In this document: piece after piece, positions 50,279-57,856 of the stretch
How the letters are laid out: each line of letters starts with the position of its first letter
How positions within the stretch are numbered: the first letter of the stretch is position 1
Source: Collinsella tanakaei
Lineage (GTDB): Bacteria > Actinomycetota > Coriobacteriia > Coriobacteriales > Coriobacteriaceae
Reading direction: 5' to 3'
Assembly: GCF_016900375.1 (NCBI RefSeq)
Contig: NZ_JACJKB010000013.1
Span: 19,175-83,174 of the forward strand
Length of the DNA stretch: 64,000 bases
Position numbers and translations under genes: made by a program
Notes under the pieces: model-generated
The model's database searches: none
Seen by the model: the letters and a program-made list of their open reading frames with translations, nothing else
What the model was told of the DNA's origin: nothing

Positions 50279-51523
50279 CTACAGTGCGCTCTCGTAGATG
50301 GCGCGCGCGTCGTCGAGGGTGAGCGGACGGAACGTGCCGAACTGCTCGCCCTTGTTGATCTTGAGGCCGACGAGCAGCGCGTCGATATCCTCCTTCTTGA
50401 TGCCGAGCTCGCCCAGGGTGCGCGGCATGCCGAGCGAGACGAAGAACTCCTGCAGCTCGTCGATGGTCGCCTCGACGGCGTACTCGACGGCGAGCTCGGG
50501 CGTGATCTCCACATCGATGTCGGACAGGTCGTCGACCTCGGGGTCGATGGGCTCGATGCCGAAGACCTGGCTGCCGAACTCGAGGAAGCGCTCGGCGTGC
50601 TCGCGCCACACGTAGCGCATCCACGCGGGGAAGATCACCGCGAGGCCGGCGCCATGGGTGATGGTGGTGTCGAAGGCCGAAAGCTCGTGCTCCAGGCCGT
50701 GGCACGACCAGTCGCCGTCGCGGCCGCTGCCCGGGATCATGAGGCCGTTTCCCGCAAGGCCGTTATGCGCGAGCGTGCCCACCCACATGATGTTCGCGCG
50801 GGCGTCGTAGTCCTCGGGGTCCTCCATCACGCGCGGCGCGGCGTCGATGACGGCGCGGATCATACCGCAGGCGATGTTGTCGGTCACGGGGACCGCCGGC
50901 GCGCCGGAGAAGAAGCGCTCCATGATGTGGGCGATCATGTCGGTGATGCCGGCCGCCGTCTGGTAGGGCGGCAGGGTGAAGGTGAGCTCGGGATCGAGGA
51001 TCGCGATCACCGGGCGGTTGAGGTCGGTGTTGCAGCCGCTCTTGAGGTGCAGCTCGTCGTTGCTGATGACGCAGGAGTTGGACGCCTCGGAGCCGGAGGC
51101 CGGGATGGTGACCACGCAGCCCACGGGGATGTGCTCGGCGGGCACGGCGCGCTTGGCGAAGAAGTCCCAGACATCGTCCTCGTAAGGGGTGCCGAGCGCG
51201 ATCGCCTTGGCGGCGTCCATGGCGGAGCCGCCGCCCACGGGCAGCACGAGGTCGACCTTGTGCTCGCGCGCGAGCTCGATGCCGGCGCGCACGGAGGCGA
51301 TCTCGGGGTTGGGGCGCACGCCGCCCAGCTCGATGTGGGTAATGCCCGCGGCGTCGAGCGAGGCCTTGACGCGGTCGAGCGTGCCCGTGCGCACGACGGA
51401 GCCGCCGCCGTAGACGATCAGGACGTTCTTGTAGCCGAGGCGGGCAAGCTCCTCGCCGGTGCGGTCGGTGGCACCGCGGCCGAAGACGAAGCGGGTGGGA
51501 GACCAGAAGTTGAAATCGTACAT
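50279..51523 (-). CDS. Iron-containing alcohol dehydrogenase (group III)
   Basis: Enzyme of 414 aa: nucleotide site GGGSAMDAAKAIALG, metal ligands in the HIMERFFSG region and in DWSCHGLEHELSAFDTTITHGAGLAVIFPAWM. It matches NAD(P)H-dependent butanol dehydrogenase-like enzymes (BdhA/YqhD) and should reduce aldehydes to alcohols during fermentation or detoxification. It begins MYDFNFWSPTRFVFG as expected. It is separated from the LUD gene upstream by a terminator. Confidence 0.92.
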   Translation of the reverse strand: MYDFNFWSPTRFVFGRGATDRTGEELARLGYKNVLIVYGGGSVVRTGTLDRVKASLDAAGITHIELGGVRPNPEIASVRAGIELAREHKVDLVLPVGGGSAMDAAKAIALGTPYEDDVWDFFAKRAVPAEHIPVGCVVTIPASGSEASNSCVISNDELHLKSGCNTDLNRPVIAILDPELTFTLPPYQTAAGITDMIAHIMERFFSGAPAVPVTDNIACGMIRAVIDAAPRVMEDPEDYDARANIMWVGTLAHNGLAGNGLMIPGSGRDGDWSCHGLEHELSAFDTTITHGAGLAVIFPAWMRYVWREHAERFLEFGSQVFGIEPIDPEVDDLSDIDVEITPELAVEYAVEATIDELQEFFVSLGMPRTLGELGIKKEDIDALLVGLKINKGEQFGTFRPLTLDDARAIYESAL

Positions 51524-51550
51524 ACGCAGCCTTTCCTGCCGTCTGCAAAG

Positions 51551-51577
51551 GCGGGGGCATCCGTCCGATGCCCCCGC
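51551..51577 (-). terminator. Terminator hairpin after the LUD gene
   Basis: GCGGGGGCAT / ATGCCCCCGC perfect stem with a 7-nt loop, followed on the minus strand by CTTTG. It isolates the LUD gene from the dehydrogenase gene. Confidence 0.78.
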
Positions 51578-51599
51578 GATCTTTCGTTATAGCTCTATC

Positions 51600-52238
51600 T
51601 TAATACCCGAGATTCTCGCCAATGAGCACGACCTTGATGCGACCGGTGTGGCGGGAGTGGCGGGTGACGACCATCTCGCAGCACATGCAGTGCTCGCTGT
51701 GGCACTCGGAGCACGCGCCCGCGACTTCGCAGGGCGTGTTCGTGTGCAGGCGCGCGGCGTTGAGCGGGCAGGTGGTGGTGCGGATGCGCTTGAATCCGGC
51801 GTCGACGTCGGCCACGAGCTTGTTCATGCCCACGAGCACGACGACGTGCTCCGGGCCATGGAGCAGAAGTGACAGGCGGTCGGAGTTGCCGTCGATGTTC
51901 ACGAGTTCGCCGCCGACGGTGAGGGCGTTCGCGCTCATGAAGAACCAGTCGGCGCTTGCGCGGTCGCGCCACATCTCGCGCTGCTCCTCGGGCGTGGTGG
52001 GCGTCGAGCGGTCGAGCATGCGCCAGTCGCCCGCCTCGAGCGCAGCGCGCATTCCGCTCTCGGTGAAGGTGACCGAGCCGCCCCAGGTGATGGAGTCGCC
52101 GGCGGGAATCATGCCGCACACGAGCTGCACGGCCTCCTCGGCGGTGTCGCAGTAGTAGCCCTCCATATTGCGGCGTTTCAGGTTCTTGATCACGGTCTCG
52201 GCGGTTGTGCGCCAGGCGGTGCGCTTGACATCGTCCAT
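51600..52238 (-). CDS. LUD-domain (lactate utilisation) protein
   Basis: Protein of 212 aa of the DUF162/LUD family: SITWGGSVTFTESGM, WFFMSANALTVGGELVNIDG, and VVVLVGMNKLVADVDAGFKR. The C-terminal part carries a Cys cluster (CEVAGACSECHSEHCMCC) that could bind a metal or Fe-S cluster. Stand-alone LUD proteins without LldF/LldE partners are common in anaerobes and have no clear function. No lldEF genes are nearby. It is monocistronic. Confidence 0.87.
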   Translation of the reverse strand: MDDVKRTAWRTTAETVIKNLKRRNMEGYYCDTAEEAVQLVCGMIPAGDSITWGGSVTFTESGMRAALEAGDWRMLDRSTPTTPEEQREMWRDRASADWFFMSANALTVGGELVNIDGNSDRLSLLLHGPEHVVVLVGMNKLVADVDAGFKRIRTTTCPLNAARLHTNTPCEVAGACSECHSEHCMCCEMVVTRHSRHTGRIKVVLIGENLGY

Positions 52239-52288
52239 GGGTACCCCTCTCGTTTGCAGCTATGGCTGCACCCATTGTACCCAGCCCA

Positions 52289-52327
52289 TGTCCACTTTCA
52301 GGACGGAGATGTTTTCGGCCACCCGCG
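52289..52327. repeat. GGACGGAGATGTTTT module, copy 1
   Basis: TGTCCACTTTCAGGACGGAG.. over 39 bp is exactly complemented at 53940-53978, so a long inverted repeat brackets the flavodoxin and DUF3793 genes. Further partial copies lie at 53772 and 54494. Confidence 0.87.
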
Positions 52328-52331
52328 GGGC

Positions 52332-52470
52332 CTGGCCTCTCTGGGGACGTAGCCGGAAGGCGCCACCGCGTGAAATCGGGACAGGGGTTATTTCACATGG
52401 CCCATGTGAAATAACCCCTGTCCCGATTTCACGCGGTGGCGCCTTCCGGCTACGTCCCCAGAGAGGCCAG
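52332..52470. repeat. Nested inverted repeat with perfect 69-bp arms
   Basis: Arms 52332-52400 and 52402-52470 are exact complements around one base. Each arm holds an outer module CTGGCCTCTCTGGGGACGTA.. and an inner palindrome GTGAAAT / ATTTCAC with core CGGGACAGGGGTT. It lies between the LUD gene start and the flavodoxin stop. Confidence 0.9.
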
Positions 52471-52514
52471 CGGGGCTGCCCGGGGCGACTGCGGCGCCGG
52501 TGGCGGGCACTCGG

Positions 52515-52934
52515 TTATGCCAGCGACCCGCCGAGTTCGTTGCAGGCGGAAAGCGCCTCGTCGTCGGGCTCGTTGTTCGCGATGACGGTATCCACCACGT
52601 TGGCGCCAGCGTCCTCGGCATCCTCGCGCCAGGTGTCCATCCACTCGCCGGTGCCCCAATCGTAGCTGCCGAACAGGGCGATCTTCTTGTCGGCGAGTTC
52701 GGGCTTGACGTCGTCCCACATGGGCTGGAACTCGCCTTCCTCGAGCTCCTCGGCACCCATCGCGGGGCAGCCGAAGGCGATGGCGTCAAAGCTCGCGACG
52801 CTCGATGCGGTGAAGTCGGCCGCCTGCACGGTCTCGACCTCGGCACCCTTGGCCGCGGCGCCCTCGGCCACCGCGTTTGCCATGGCCTCGGTGTTGCCGG
52901 TGCCGCTCCAGAAGACGACTGCGATGTTGCTCAT
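52515..52934 (-). CDS. Flavodoxin
   Basis: Protein of 139 aa, short-chain flavodoxin: FMN phosphate loop VFWSGTGNTEAMANAVA (residues 7-23), AIAFGCPAMGAEELE and ALFGSYDWGTGEWM for the isoalloxazine site. It carries electrons in place of ferredoxin, typically when iron is short. The upstream DUF3793 gene ends 46 nt before it and probably shares its transcript. The pair is bracketed by a 39-bp inverted repeat. Confidence 0.93.
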   Translation of the reverse strand: MSNIAVVFWSGTGNTEAMANAVAEGAAAKGAEVETVQAADFTASSVASFDAIAFGCPAMGAEELEEGEFQPMWDDVKPELADKKIALFGSYDWGTGEWMDTWREDAEDAGANVVDTVIANNEPDDEALSACNELGGSLA

Positions 52935-52980
52935 GATGATCCTTTCTGTATGTGTTCAAGTCCGGATGCTTCCGAACGGG

Positions 52981-53658
52981 TTACCGTGGGGTGGCTACGG
53001 CGAGCTGCATGAGGCCGCACCCGCTTTGATGGGCGCGTCGCAGCTCATCGGCGCAGCGGCGGAAGCGCGCGAACGTGGCGAGCGCTCCCTCGAGGTTCGC
53101 ATATACCTTCCAGGGGCCGACGGCGAGGTAGTCGCGGCCGCCATGGGCGATGAAGCCCTCGACGTCGGCGTAGGGGTAGCCGAGGAAGAAGCCAAGCTCG
53201 TGGGGAAAGTCGCGGCAGCATCCGTCCTGAGCGCACGGGCAGGGCTCGGATGCGCCGGTGGCTTTACGACGGGCGCTGCCACCCATCGAGGAGAGCCGCG
53301 CACCGAGCGTCTCGAGGCACGCGTCGAGCGAGTCGACGCGATAGCCGATGCGCGCCAGCGGGTGTGCGGCGCGTGGGTCGGTCAGGTAGGACGTGAGCTC
53401 GTCTGCCCGATATACGTAGACGAGTGCGCCGCACGAGCGCCAGGCAAGCACATGGATGGAAAGGCCTGCCGGCTCGATTTGGCGTGCGCAGACGCGGATG
53501 GCTTGCTGGAGGTCGTGGCATCGTGCCCCAGAATCGCCGTGATCGGAAAAGTCCCCAGGAAAAGTGAACAGGCTTGCGGGCTTGAGTCCAGCAAGCGTAG
53601 GGGAGCAATGGCGCACGATGGCGCGCCCAAGCGTTGCCTCGTCGATGGTACGGGTCAT
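52981..53658 (-). CDS. DUF3793 family protein
   Basis: Protein of 225 aa. The family pattern is visible: HCSPTLAGLKPASLFTF, WRSCGALVYVYR, FPHELGFFLGYPYADVEGFI, and WKVYANLEGA. There is also a Cys-rich insert (PCPCAQDGCC). DUF3793 genes often sit beside flavodoxin genes; function unknown, possibly linked to iron or redox status. AGGAG precedes the ATG by 6 nt. A promoter with a TAAGTT-N10-AACTTA palindrome lies upstream, suggesting a metal- or redox-responsive repressor. Confidence 0.87.
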   Translation of the reverse strand: MTRTIDEATLGRAIVRHCSPTLAGLKPASLFTFPGDFSDHGDSGARCHDLQQAIRVCARQIEPAGLSIHVLAWRSCGALVYVYRADELTSYLTDPRAAHPLARIGYRVDSLDACLETLGARLSSMGGSARRKATGASEPCPCAQDGCCRDFPHELGFFLGYPYADVEGFIAHGGRDYLAVGPWKVYANLEGALATFARFRRCADELRRAHQSGCGLMQLAVATPR

Positions 53659-53693
53659 GGCATCTCCTGGTTCCGTCGTGCTGAGCTGTCAGG

Positions 53694-53738
53694 TAAGTTA
53701 CCCAAAGCAAACTTATAGGTTCTGCAACGCTCCGTCAA
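53694..53738 (-). promoter_or_regulatory. DUF3793-flavodoxin promoter with palindromic operator
   Basis: Minus strand: -35 TTGACG (53733-53738) and -10 TATAAG (53712-53717, spacer 15) or TAAGTT (spacer 17). The -10 lies in TAAGTT (53694-53699) - N10 - AACTTA (53710-53715). A second palindromic stretch (GTTAAGGCTTAC) lies upstream. A DtxR/Fur-like regulator is a guess. Confidence 0.5.
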
Positions 53739-53771
53739 GAAAAAAAGTAAGCCTTAACAAACTAATTCCGA

Positions 53772-53978
53772 TGTCCAATTTCAGGACGGAGATGTTTTGG
53801 GACATCCGGACGCAGCCGGAAGGTGAAATTTAGGGGACAGGTCCCAAACTTGCAGGCAGACGGGAAGCTTGGAAGCTTCCCGTCTGCCTGCAAGTTTGGG
53901 ACCTGTCCCCTAAATTTCACCTCCAGAGAGGTCTGCCTACGCGGGTGGCCGAAAACATCTCCGTCCTGAAAGTGGACA
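53772..53978. repeat. Nested inverted repeat, three modules
   Basis: Outer pair TGTCC..GGACGGAGATGTTTT (53772-53798, 53952-53978; one mismatch). Innermost is a perfect 50-bp pair (53821-53870, 53873-53922; AGGTGAAATTTAGGGGACAG..) with a 2-nt loop. Between them lies a degenerate GGACGCAGCCGGAAGG on one side and CCAGAGAGGTC on the other, remnants of the GGGGACGTAGCCGG module. Confidence 0.88.
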
Positions 53979-54038
53979 AGTAAGAGATCTCAAACTTTTC
54001 CCGCGTTGCGTGCTCCCTTGCGCTAGAGTAGAGAAGAG

Positions 54039-54058
54039 AAGTAAGACATGGATTACTT
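54039..54058 (+). promoter_or_regulatory. Operator-like palindrome upstream of the HMA gene
   Basis: AAGTAA (54039-54044) - N8 - TTACTT (54053-54058), 41 nt before the ATG. Similar in style to the palindrome before DUF3793. It may be a metal-responsive site. Confidence 0.45.
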
Positions 54059-54098
54059 ATAGCGTCACGTCCGTGCGCGCTGTCGGGAAGGGGCTGCT

Positions 54099-54485
54099 AT
54101 GGGCGAGATCCTCACACCGGGAAACATCATCGTGTTCGTTATCGTGGCGATCGGGCTGATCGCTGGCGTGCGCCGCGCGATCGGTGGGCTCACGAAGGGG
54201 GAGAGCTGCTGCACGAGTGGCACGAGCAGCCGCAAGGTTCGAGCCGTCAAGGTCACCGATACCGACGAGGCTCACTATCCCTATGCGATCGATCTTCCGA
54301 TCGGCGGCATGAGCTGCGAGGGATGCGCCGCGAATGTGGCCAATGCCCTGAACGCCATCGATGGCACCTGGGCTACGGTCGATCTGGCCGGTAAGACGGC
54401 ACACGTCCGCGCGAAGCATCCGATCGATGTGGACGCCTGCGAGGCCGCCGTGCGCGACGCGGGATACTACGTCGCAAAGCCATAG
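54099..54485 (+). CDS. Membrane-anchored heavy-metal-associated (HMA) protein
   Basis: Protein of 128 aa. An N-terminal transmembrane helix (IIVFVIVAIGLIAGV, residues 10-24) is followed by ESCCTSG with two cysteines, then an HMA domain (~60-128) with the metal site GGMSCEGC and the family end DAGYYVAKP. It probably binds Cu(I) or another soft metal at the inner membrane face. No copper ATPase lies next to it. The gene is bracketed by direct copies of the GGACGGAGATGTTTT module (53952 and 54494). Confidence 0.85.
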   Translation: MGEILTPGNIIVFVIVAIGLIAGVRRAIGGLTKGESCCTSGTSSRKVRAVKVTDTDEAHYPYAIDLPIGGMSCEGCAANVANALNAIDGTWATVDLAGKTAHVRAKHPIDVDACEAAVRDAGYYVAKP

Positions 54486-54493
54486 TATGTCCC

Positions 54494-54520
54494 AAAACAT
54501 CTCCGTCCTGAAAGTGGACA
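54494..54520. repeat. GGACGGAGATGTTTT module, copy 4
   Basis: AAAACATCTCCGTCCTGAAA.. identical to the segment at 53952-53978. It touches the stop codon of the minus-strand YolD gene; the TGA and TGTCC run together. Confidence 0.85.
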
Positions 54521-54967
54521 TCAGGCGCGGATGAGCTTCCAGATGTCGTCGAAGGCGACGGACTGCTGGCCGAGGCGCAGGCTGCGGTGCACGGGGTCGA
54601 TCGCCTCGACCACGCCGGCGCGCGTCTGGTAGCCGCCGCGGTCGTAATAGGTGATGCGCACAAGATCGCCGCGACGGGTCTGCATGATGGCGCGCGAGAG
54701 CTCCTCGGCCTCCTCCTCGGTGAGCTCGTGGCGCGGCTCGGCGACGCGCTCCTGTTCGCGGACGAGGTCGTAGTAGCCGGTAAGCGCGGCGAAGGGCATG
54801 AACTGCGCGGCGCGGCTTGCGCGGGGCCGGCCGTCGGCTCGCAGCGCGGGGCGTGAGCTCCCATCGGCCGGCGCGCTCGCCGCGCTTTCGGAGCCCGTGC
54901 CGACCGGCGTGAACTCGAGCTCGCCCCACGGCGATGAGATGCGGCGTGCGCTGCGGTCGCTAGGCAT
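54521..54967 (-). CDS. YolD-like protein
   Basis: Protein of 148 aa with the YolD motif RAAQFMPFAALTGYYDLVRE (~residue 50) and a C-terminal domain (LVRITYYDRGGYQTRAGVVE) like the YolD beta-domain. YolD proteins accompany Y-family polymerases of the UvrX/UmuC group and are thought to act like UmuD. Its ATG lies inside the end of the polymerase gene (8-nt overlap), with GGGAGG upstream, so both are made from the SOS-controlled transcript. Confidence 0.88.
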   Translation of the reverse strand: MPSDRSARRISSPWGELEFTPVGTGSESAASAPADGSSRPALRADGRPRASRAAQFMPFAALTGYYDLVREQERVAEPRHELTEEEAEELSRAIMQTRRGDLVRITYYDRGGYQTRAGVVEAIDPVHRSLRLGQQSVAFDDIWKLIRA

Positions 54968-56522
54968 GGTGTCCTCCCACTTGCTCGTTGCGTTCGCGCC
55001 CGGTGGCGGCAGGCTTGTAACTTGTGCCCTTGAGCAGGGCGTTTTTGCCGTAGCGGTCGCGCACGGCGAGCACCGTGTGCGCAAGGTCGCGTTCGGCCTG
55101 CTCGGCCGCCTCATCACGGAACAGATCGGTGGTGGCGAACTCCTCGGGCAGCAGGTTCGCAAACCCGATGTTCACGCGCTTGATGGGGCGCGCGGGGTCT
55201 ACGATCTCGGCGTACAGCGCGTCGAAGCGCGCCATCAGCCGCTTGAAGGAGTTCGTCCGCTCGCCAAGCTTGCGTGAGGCCTCGGCGTATCCGTAGGCGC
55301 GCTTGCCCCGCACGGTCCGCTTGCCGTGCTCGCCAATAAAGACGGTGGCCGCCCCCGCATCGTCTGGGGTGCGCGCGGCCTGGCGGGCCCGAACCGCGTC
55401 GGTCGTGCGGCGGTAGCCCGGCGGCGGCGTAACGCTTCCGTCTGCGGCCGGACTGCCCGGGCGCCCGTCCGCTGCCGCGCCCGTCGGAACCGCCGTGTTC
55501 GCCGGCAGCAGGTCGCCGGTCGCCTCGCGCACCTGCCCGCAGGTGTCGGTCACCCGCGCGCTGCCGCTTGCGCCCAGGCGCGCAAGGTCGCGCCGGTCGT
55601 CCGCATAGCCCACGTAGAGCGATATGCCGTCGCACACGGCGCGCTTGTCCACCAGGTCGAGCACCGACGAGTCCACCATCTCGCGCAGCACGGTGCGCGC
55701 CTCCTCGTAGGTGTAGGCGCGCGGCAGCACCTGGCCGCTCGCGATGGAGCTCGCCTCCGGCTGGTAGGCGTGGATCTCGGCGATGGTGCACGGCTCGACG
55801 CCGTGGGCGTGATCGATAAGGTACTCGGCGTTCACACCCAGCTCGCGGTACAAGATCCGCTCGTCGAGGGCGGCGACGCCCATGAGGTCCTCCACGCCGT
55901 ACTTGGCCAGGCGTGCGGCGATACCGGGGCCGATGCCCCAGATGTCGGTGATGGGCCGGTGCCGCCAGATCTGCTGGCGGAAGAGCTCCTCGTTGAGGTA
56001 GCCGATGCCGTCGTCCACGTGCTTGGCCGTGATGTCGAGCGCCACCTTGGCCAAAAAGAGGTTCGTGCCGATGCCCGCCGTGGCGCGGATGCCGCAGCGC
56101 GCGTACACGGCGTCCATGAGCTCGCGCGCGAAGGTGCGGGCGTCGATGTGGTAGAGCGAGAGGTAGGGCGTGGCGTCGATGAAGCACTCGTCGATCGAGT
56201 ACACGTGGATGTCGTCGGCGCTCACGTACTCGAGGTAGATGCCGTAGATCTTGGCGGAAACCTCCATGTAATGGCGCATGCGCGGCTTGGCCACGATGTA
56301 GTCGATGCCCTCGGGGATCTCGAACAGGCGGCAGCGGTTGCGCACGCCGAGCTTCTTCATGGCGGCCGATACGGCCAGGCAGATCGTGGTGCGCCCGCGG
56401 TCAGGGTCGGCGACCACGAGGTTGCAGCTGAGCGTATCGCGCCCGCGGTCGGCGCACTCCACCGAGGCGTAAAAGGTCTTGAGGTCGATGCACAGGTAGA
56501 TGCGTCCCGTATCCGCGCCCAT
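54960..56522 (-). CDS. Y-family DNA polymerase, UvrX/UmuC-like
   Basis: Translesion polymerase of 520 aa: catalytic YLCIDLKTFYASVEC near the N-terminus, YSIDECFIDATPYL with the catalytic Asp-Glu, HhH region IWGIGPGIAARLAKYGV, and a little-finger domain. A low-complexity Pro/Gly/Ala insert of ~90 residues (about 320-410) interrupts the little finger and is longer than usual. A LexA-type box 33 nt upstream implies SOS induction. The YolD partner is translationally coupled downstream. Confidence 0.92.
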   Translation of the reverse strand: MGADTGRIYLCIDLKTFYASVECADRGRDTLSCNLVVADPDRGRTTICLAVSAAMKKLGVRNRCRLFEIPEGIDYIVAKPRMRHYMEVSAKIYGIYLEYVSADDIHVYSIDECFIDATPYLSLYHIDARTFARELMDAVYARCGIRATAGIGTNLFLAKVALDITAKHVDDGIGYLNEELFRQQIWRHRPITDIWGIGPGIAARLAKYGVEDLMGVAALDERILYRELGVNAEYLIDHAHGVEPCTIAEIHAYQPEASSIASGQVLPRAYTYEEARTVLREMVDSSVLDLVDKRAVCDGISLYVGYADDRRDLARLGASGSARVTDTCGQVREATGDLLPANTAVPTGAAADGRPGSPAADGSVTPPPGYRRTTDAVRARQAARTPDDAGAATVFIGEHGKRTVRGKRAYGYAEASRKLGERTNSFKRLMARFDALYAEIVDPARPIKRVNIGFANLLPEEFATTDLFRDEAAEQAERDLAHTVLAVRDRYGKNALLKGTSYKPAATGRERNEQVGGHHA

Positions 56523-56554
56523 GGCCGCCTCCCTTCCGGCAATCGCCGCCTTCT

Positions 56555-56568
56555 AGAACGTCTGTTCG
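56555..56568 (-). promoter_or_regulatory. LexA (SOS) box of the uvrX-yolD operon
   Basis: On the minus strand CGAACAGACGTTCT matches the Gram-positive LexA/DinR site CGAAC-N4-GTTCG at all but the last base. It lies 33 nt before the polymerase start codon, with a TTCTATTAT stretch just upstream. The rest of the 304-bp gap to the PAP2 gene shows no other feature. Confidence 0.82.
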
Positions 56569-56826
56569 ATAATAGAAGCTCGCGTGGACATATGTCAAAC
56601 AGGCAGGTGGCGGACGGTCGTGGACAAAAGCGCCGCAGGTGGTATGGGGTGCAAGCCGAACGTTGCAGGCTGTGGAGATTTTGCCCGGCGCACAGACCTG
56701 TACGCGCCGCCGTGCCGCCGGATGCCCTTCACGGGTACCGTGTGTGTTGCAGCTGCAGACGAGGGGGGCGCTCATGTGGACGGTCGACGTCCCGGCGGCG
56801 CGCCGCCTCGGCACGGAAGGGGAGAC

Positions 56827-57555
56827 ATGCAGGATCTTGAGCCGCAGGGCGGATGCAGAAACGAGCTCGAGGGAGCCGAGGGCGTCATCGGGCGGATCGG
56901 CGCGTTCGTGCGCGACAACCGGCTTGTCCTGACGATCGCCGTATGCTCCGCGATCTTCCTGTTCCTGCTCTTCGAGGTGCTTCGCGGCGAGATCATGCGC
57001 ATCGACACGGCGGCCTACACCCTGATCGTCGAGCACCTGCGTGCCGATTGGCTCACGCCCGTCATGGAGGGCTTCTCGGCGCTGGCGACGCCCACGGTGC
57101 TCGTCGCCATGCTGCTGGTGATCATCGCGTTCGCGCCGGGGCGCCGTCCGGGATGGTGCTGCGCGGTGAACCTCGTGCTTGTGACGCTGCTGAACCTTGC
57201 AATCAAAAGCCTGGTCCAGCGCCCGCGCCCCGAGGGATTCCGCCTGGTGACCGAGACCGGCTTCAGCTTTCCTTCCGGCCACTCCATGGCGGCCATGGCG
57301 TTTTACGGCCTCATCGTATGGCTCATCTGGCACTATGAGAGCGATCGCCGCAAGCGCGCGGTGCTGACCGCAGCGTTCTCGCTCATCATCCTCATGATCG
57401 GCATCAGCCGCATCTACCTGGGCGTCCACTACGCCTCCGACGTGCTCGGCGGCTTTTGCGTCTCGCTCATCTGGCTTTCCCTCTACGTGAAAGTTTGGGG
57501 ACAGGTCCCAAACTTTCACGCTACTCGAGACCGGCAGGCCAGCGGGAGACGCTGA
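56827..57555 (+). CDS. PAP2-family membrane phosphatase, C-terminus extended
   Basis: Protein of 242 aa with about six membrane helices. The three phosphatase motifs are present: KSLVQRPRP, PSGHSMAA and SRIYLGVHYASDVLGG. It probably dephosphorylates undecaprenyl pyrophosphate or another lipid phosphate. AAGGGGAG lies 4 nt before the ATG. The natural end is near WLSLYVKV; a GTGAAAG palindrome (57486-57520) is read in frame and adds about 19 residues, making the gene overlap the 3' end of the convergent MGMT-like gene by 35 nt. Confidence 0.87.
   Translation: MQDLEPQGGCRNELEGAEGVIGRIGAFVRDNRLVLTIAVCSAIFLFLLFEVLRGEIMRIDTAAYTLIVEHLRADWLTPVMEGFSALATPTVLVAMLLVIIAFAPGRRPGWCCAVNLVLVTLLNLAIKSLVQRPRPEGFRLVTETGFSFPSGHSMAAMAFYGLIVWLIWHYESDRRKRAVLTAAFSLIILMIGISRIYLGVHYASDVLGGFCVSLIWLSLYVKVWGQVPNFHATRDRQASGRR
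57486..57520. repeat. AAGTTTGGG palindrome, copy 3, inside a coding region
   Basis: CGTGAAAGTTTGGG / CCCAAACTTTCACG (perfect 14 bp) around GACAGGT. It is read in frame by the PAP2 gene and touches the stop codon of the convergent gene. Confidence 0.88.
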
Positions 57556-57856
57556 GGTCCACGTGGTCGGCGTCGCGGAAGACGACGCCCTCGCCTTCGA
57601 GCAGCGAGCGCTGGACGCCGGCGCCGCCGAAGGCGAAGCCCTCGCAGATACGGCCGTCGGCGAACACGACGCGATGGCAGGGGATCACGCCGGGTCGGGG
57701 GTTGGCGTGCAGCGCGTAGCCGACGTAGCGGGCGCGGCGCGGCTCGCCGATGAGCTTGGCGATCTGCCCGTAGGTGGCGACGAACCCCTCGGGAATCTGC
57801 TCGACCGTCTCGTACACGCGGGCGAAGAAGCCCTCGCGATTCGTCGTCTGCGCCAT
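57521..57856 (-). CDS. MGMT/Atl-type alkyltransferase-like protein
   Basis: Protein of 111 aa, only the DNA-binding C-terminal domain of the MGMT family: VATYGQIAKLIGEPRRARYVGYAL and VIPCHRVVFADGR. The active-site Cys is kept (PCHR), so it may still transfer alkyl groups, unlike true Atl proteins, which have Trp or Ala there. AAAGGGG lies 5 nt before the ATG. Its role may be alkyl-damage recognition alongside the ogt gene at 46.8 kb. Confidence 0.88.
   Translation of the reverse strand: MAQTTNREGFFARVYETVEQIPEGFVATYGQIAKLIGEPRRARYVGYALHANPRPGVIPCHRVVFADGRICEGFAFGGAGVQRSLLEGEGVVFRDADHVDLSVSRWPAGLE

Larger units (their letters stand above)
53659..54098. other. 440-bp gap with promoters, operators and nested repeat
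   Basis: It contains the DUF3793 promoter (53694-53738), the long nested repeat 53772-53978, and an AAGTAA-N8-TTACTT palindrome upstream of the HMA gene. No gene was seen. Confidence 0.7.
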
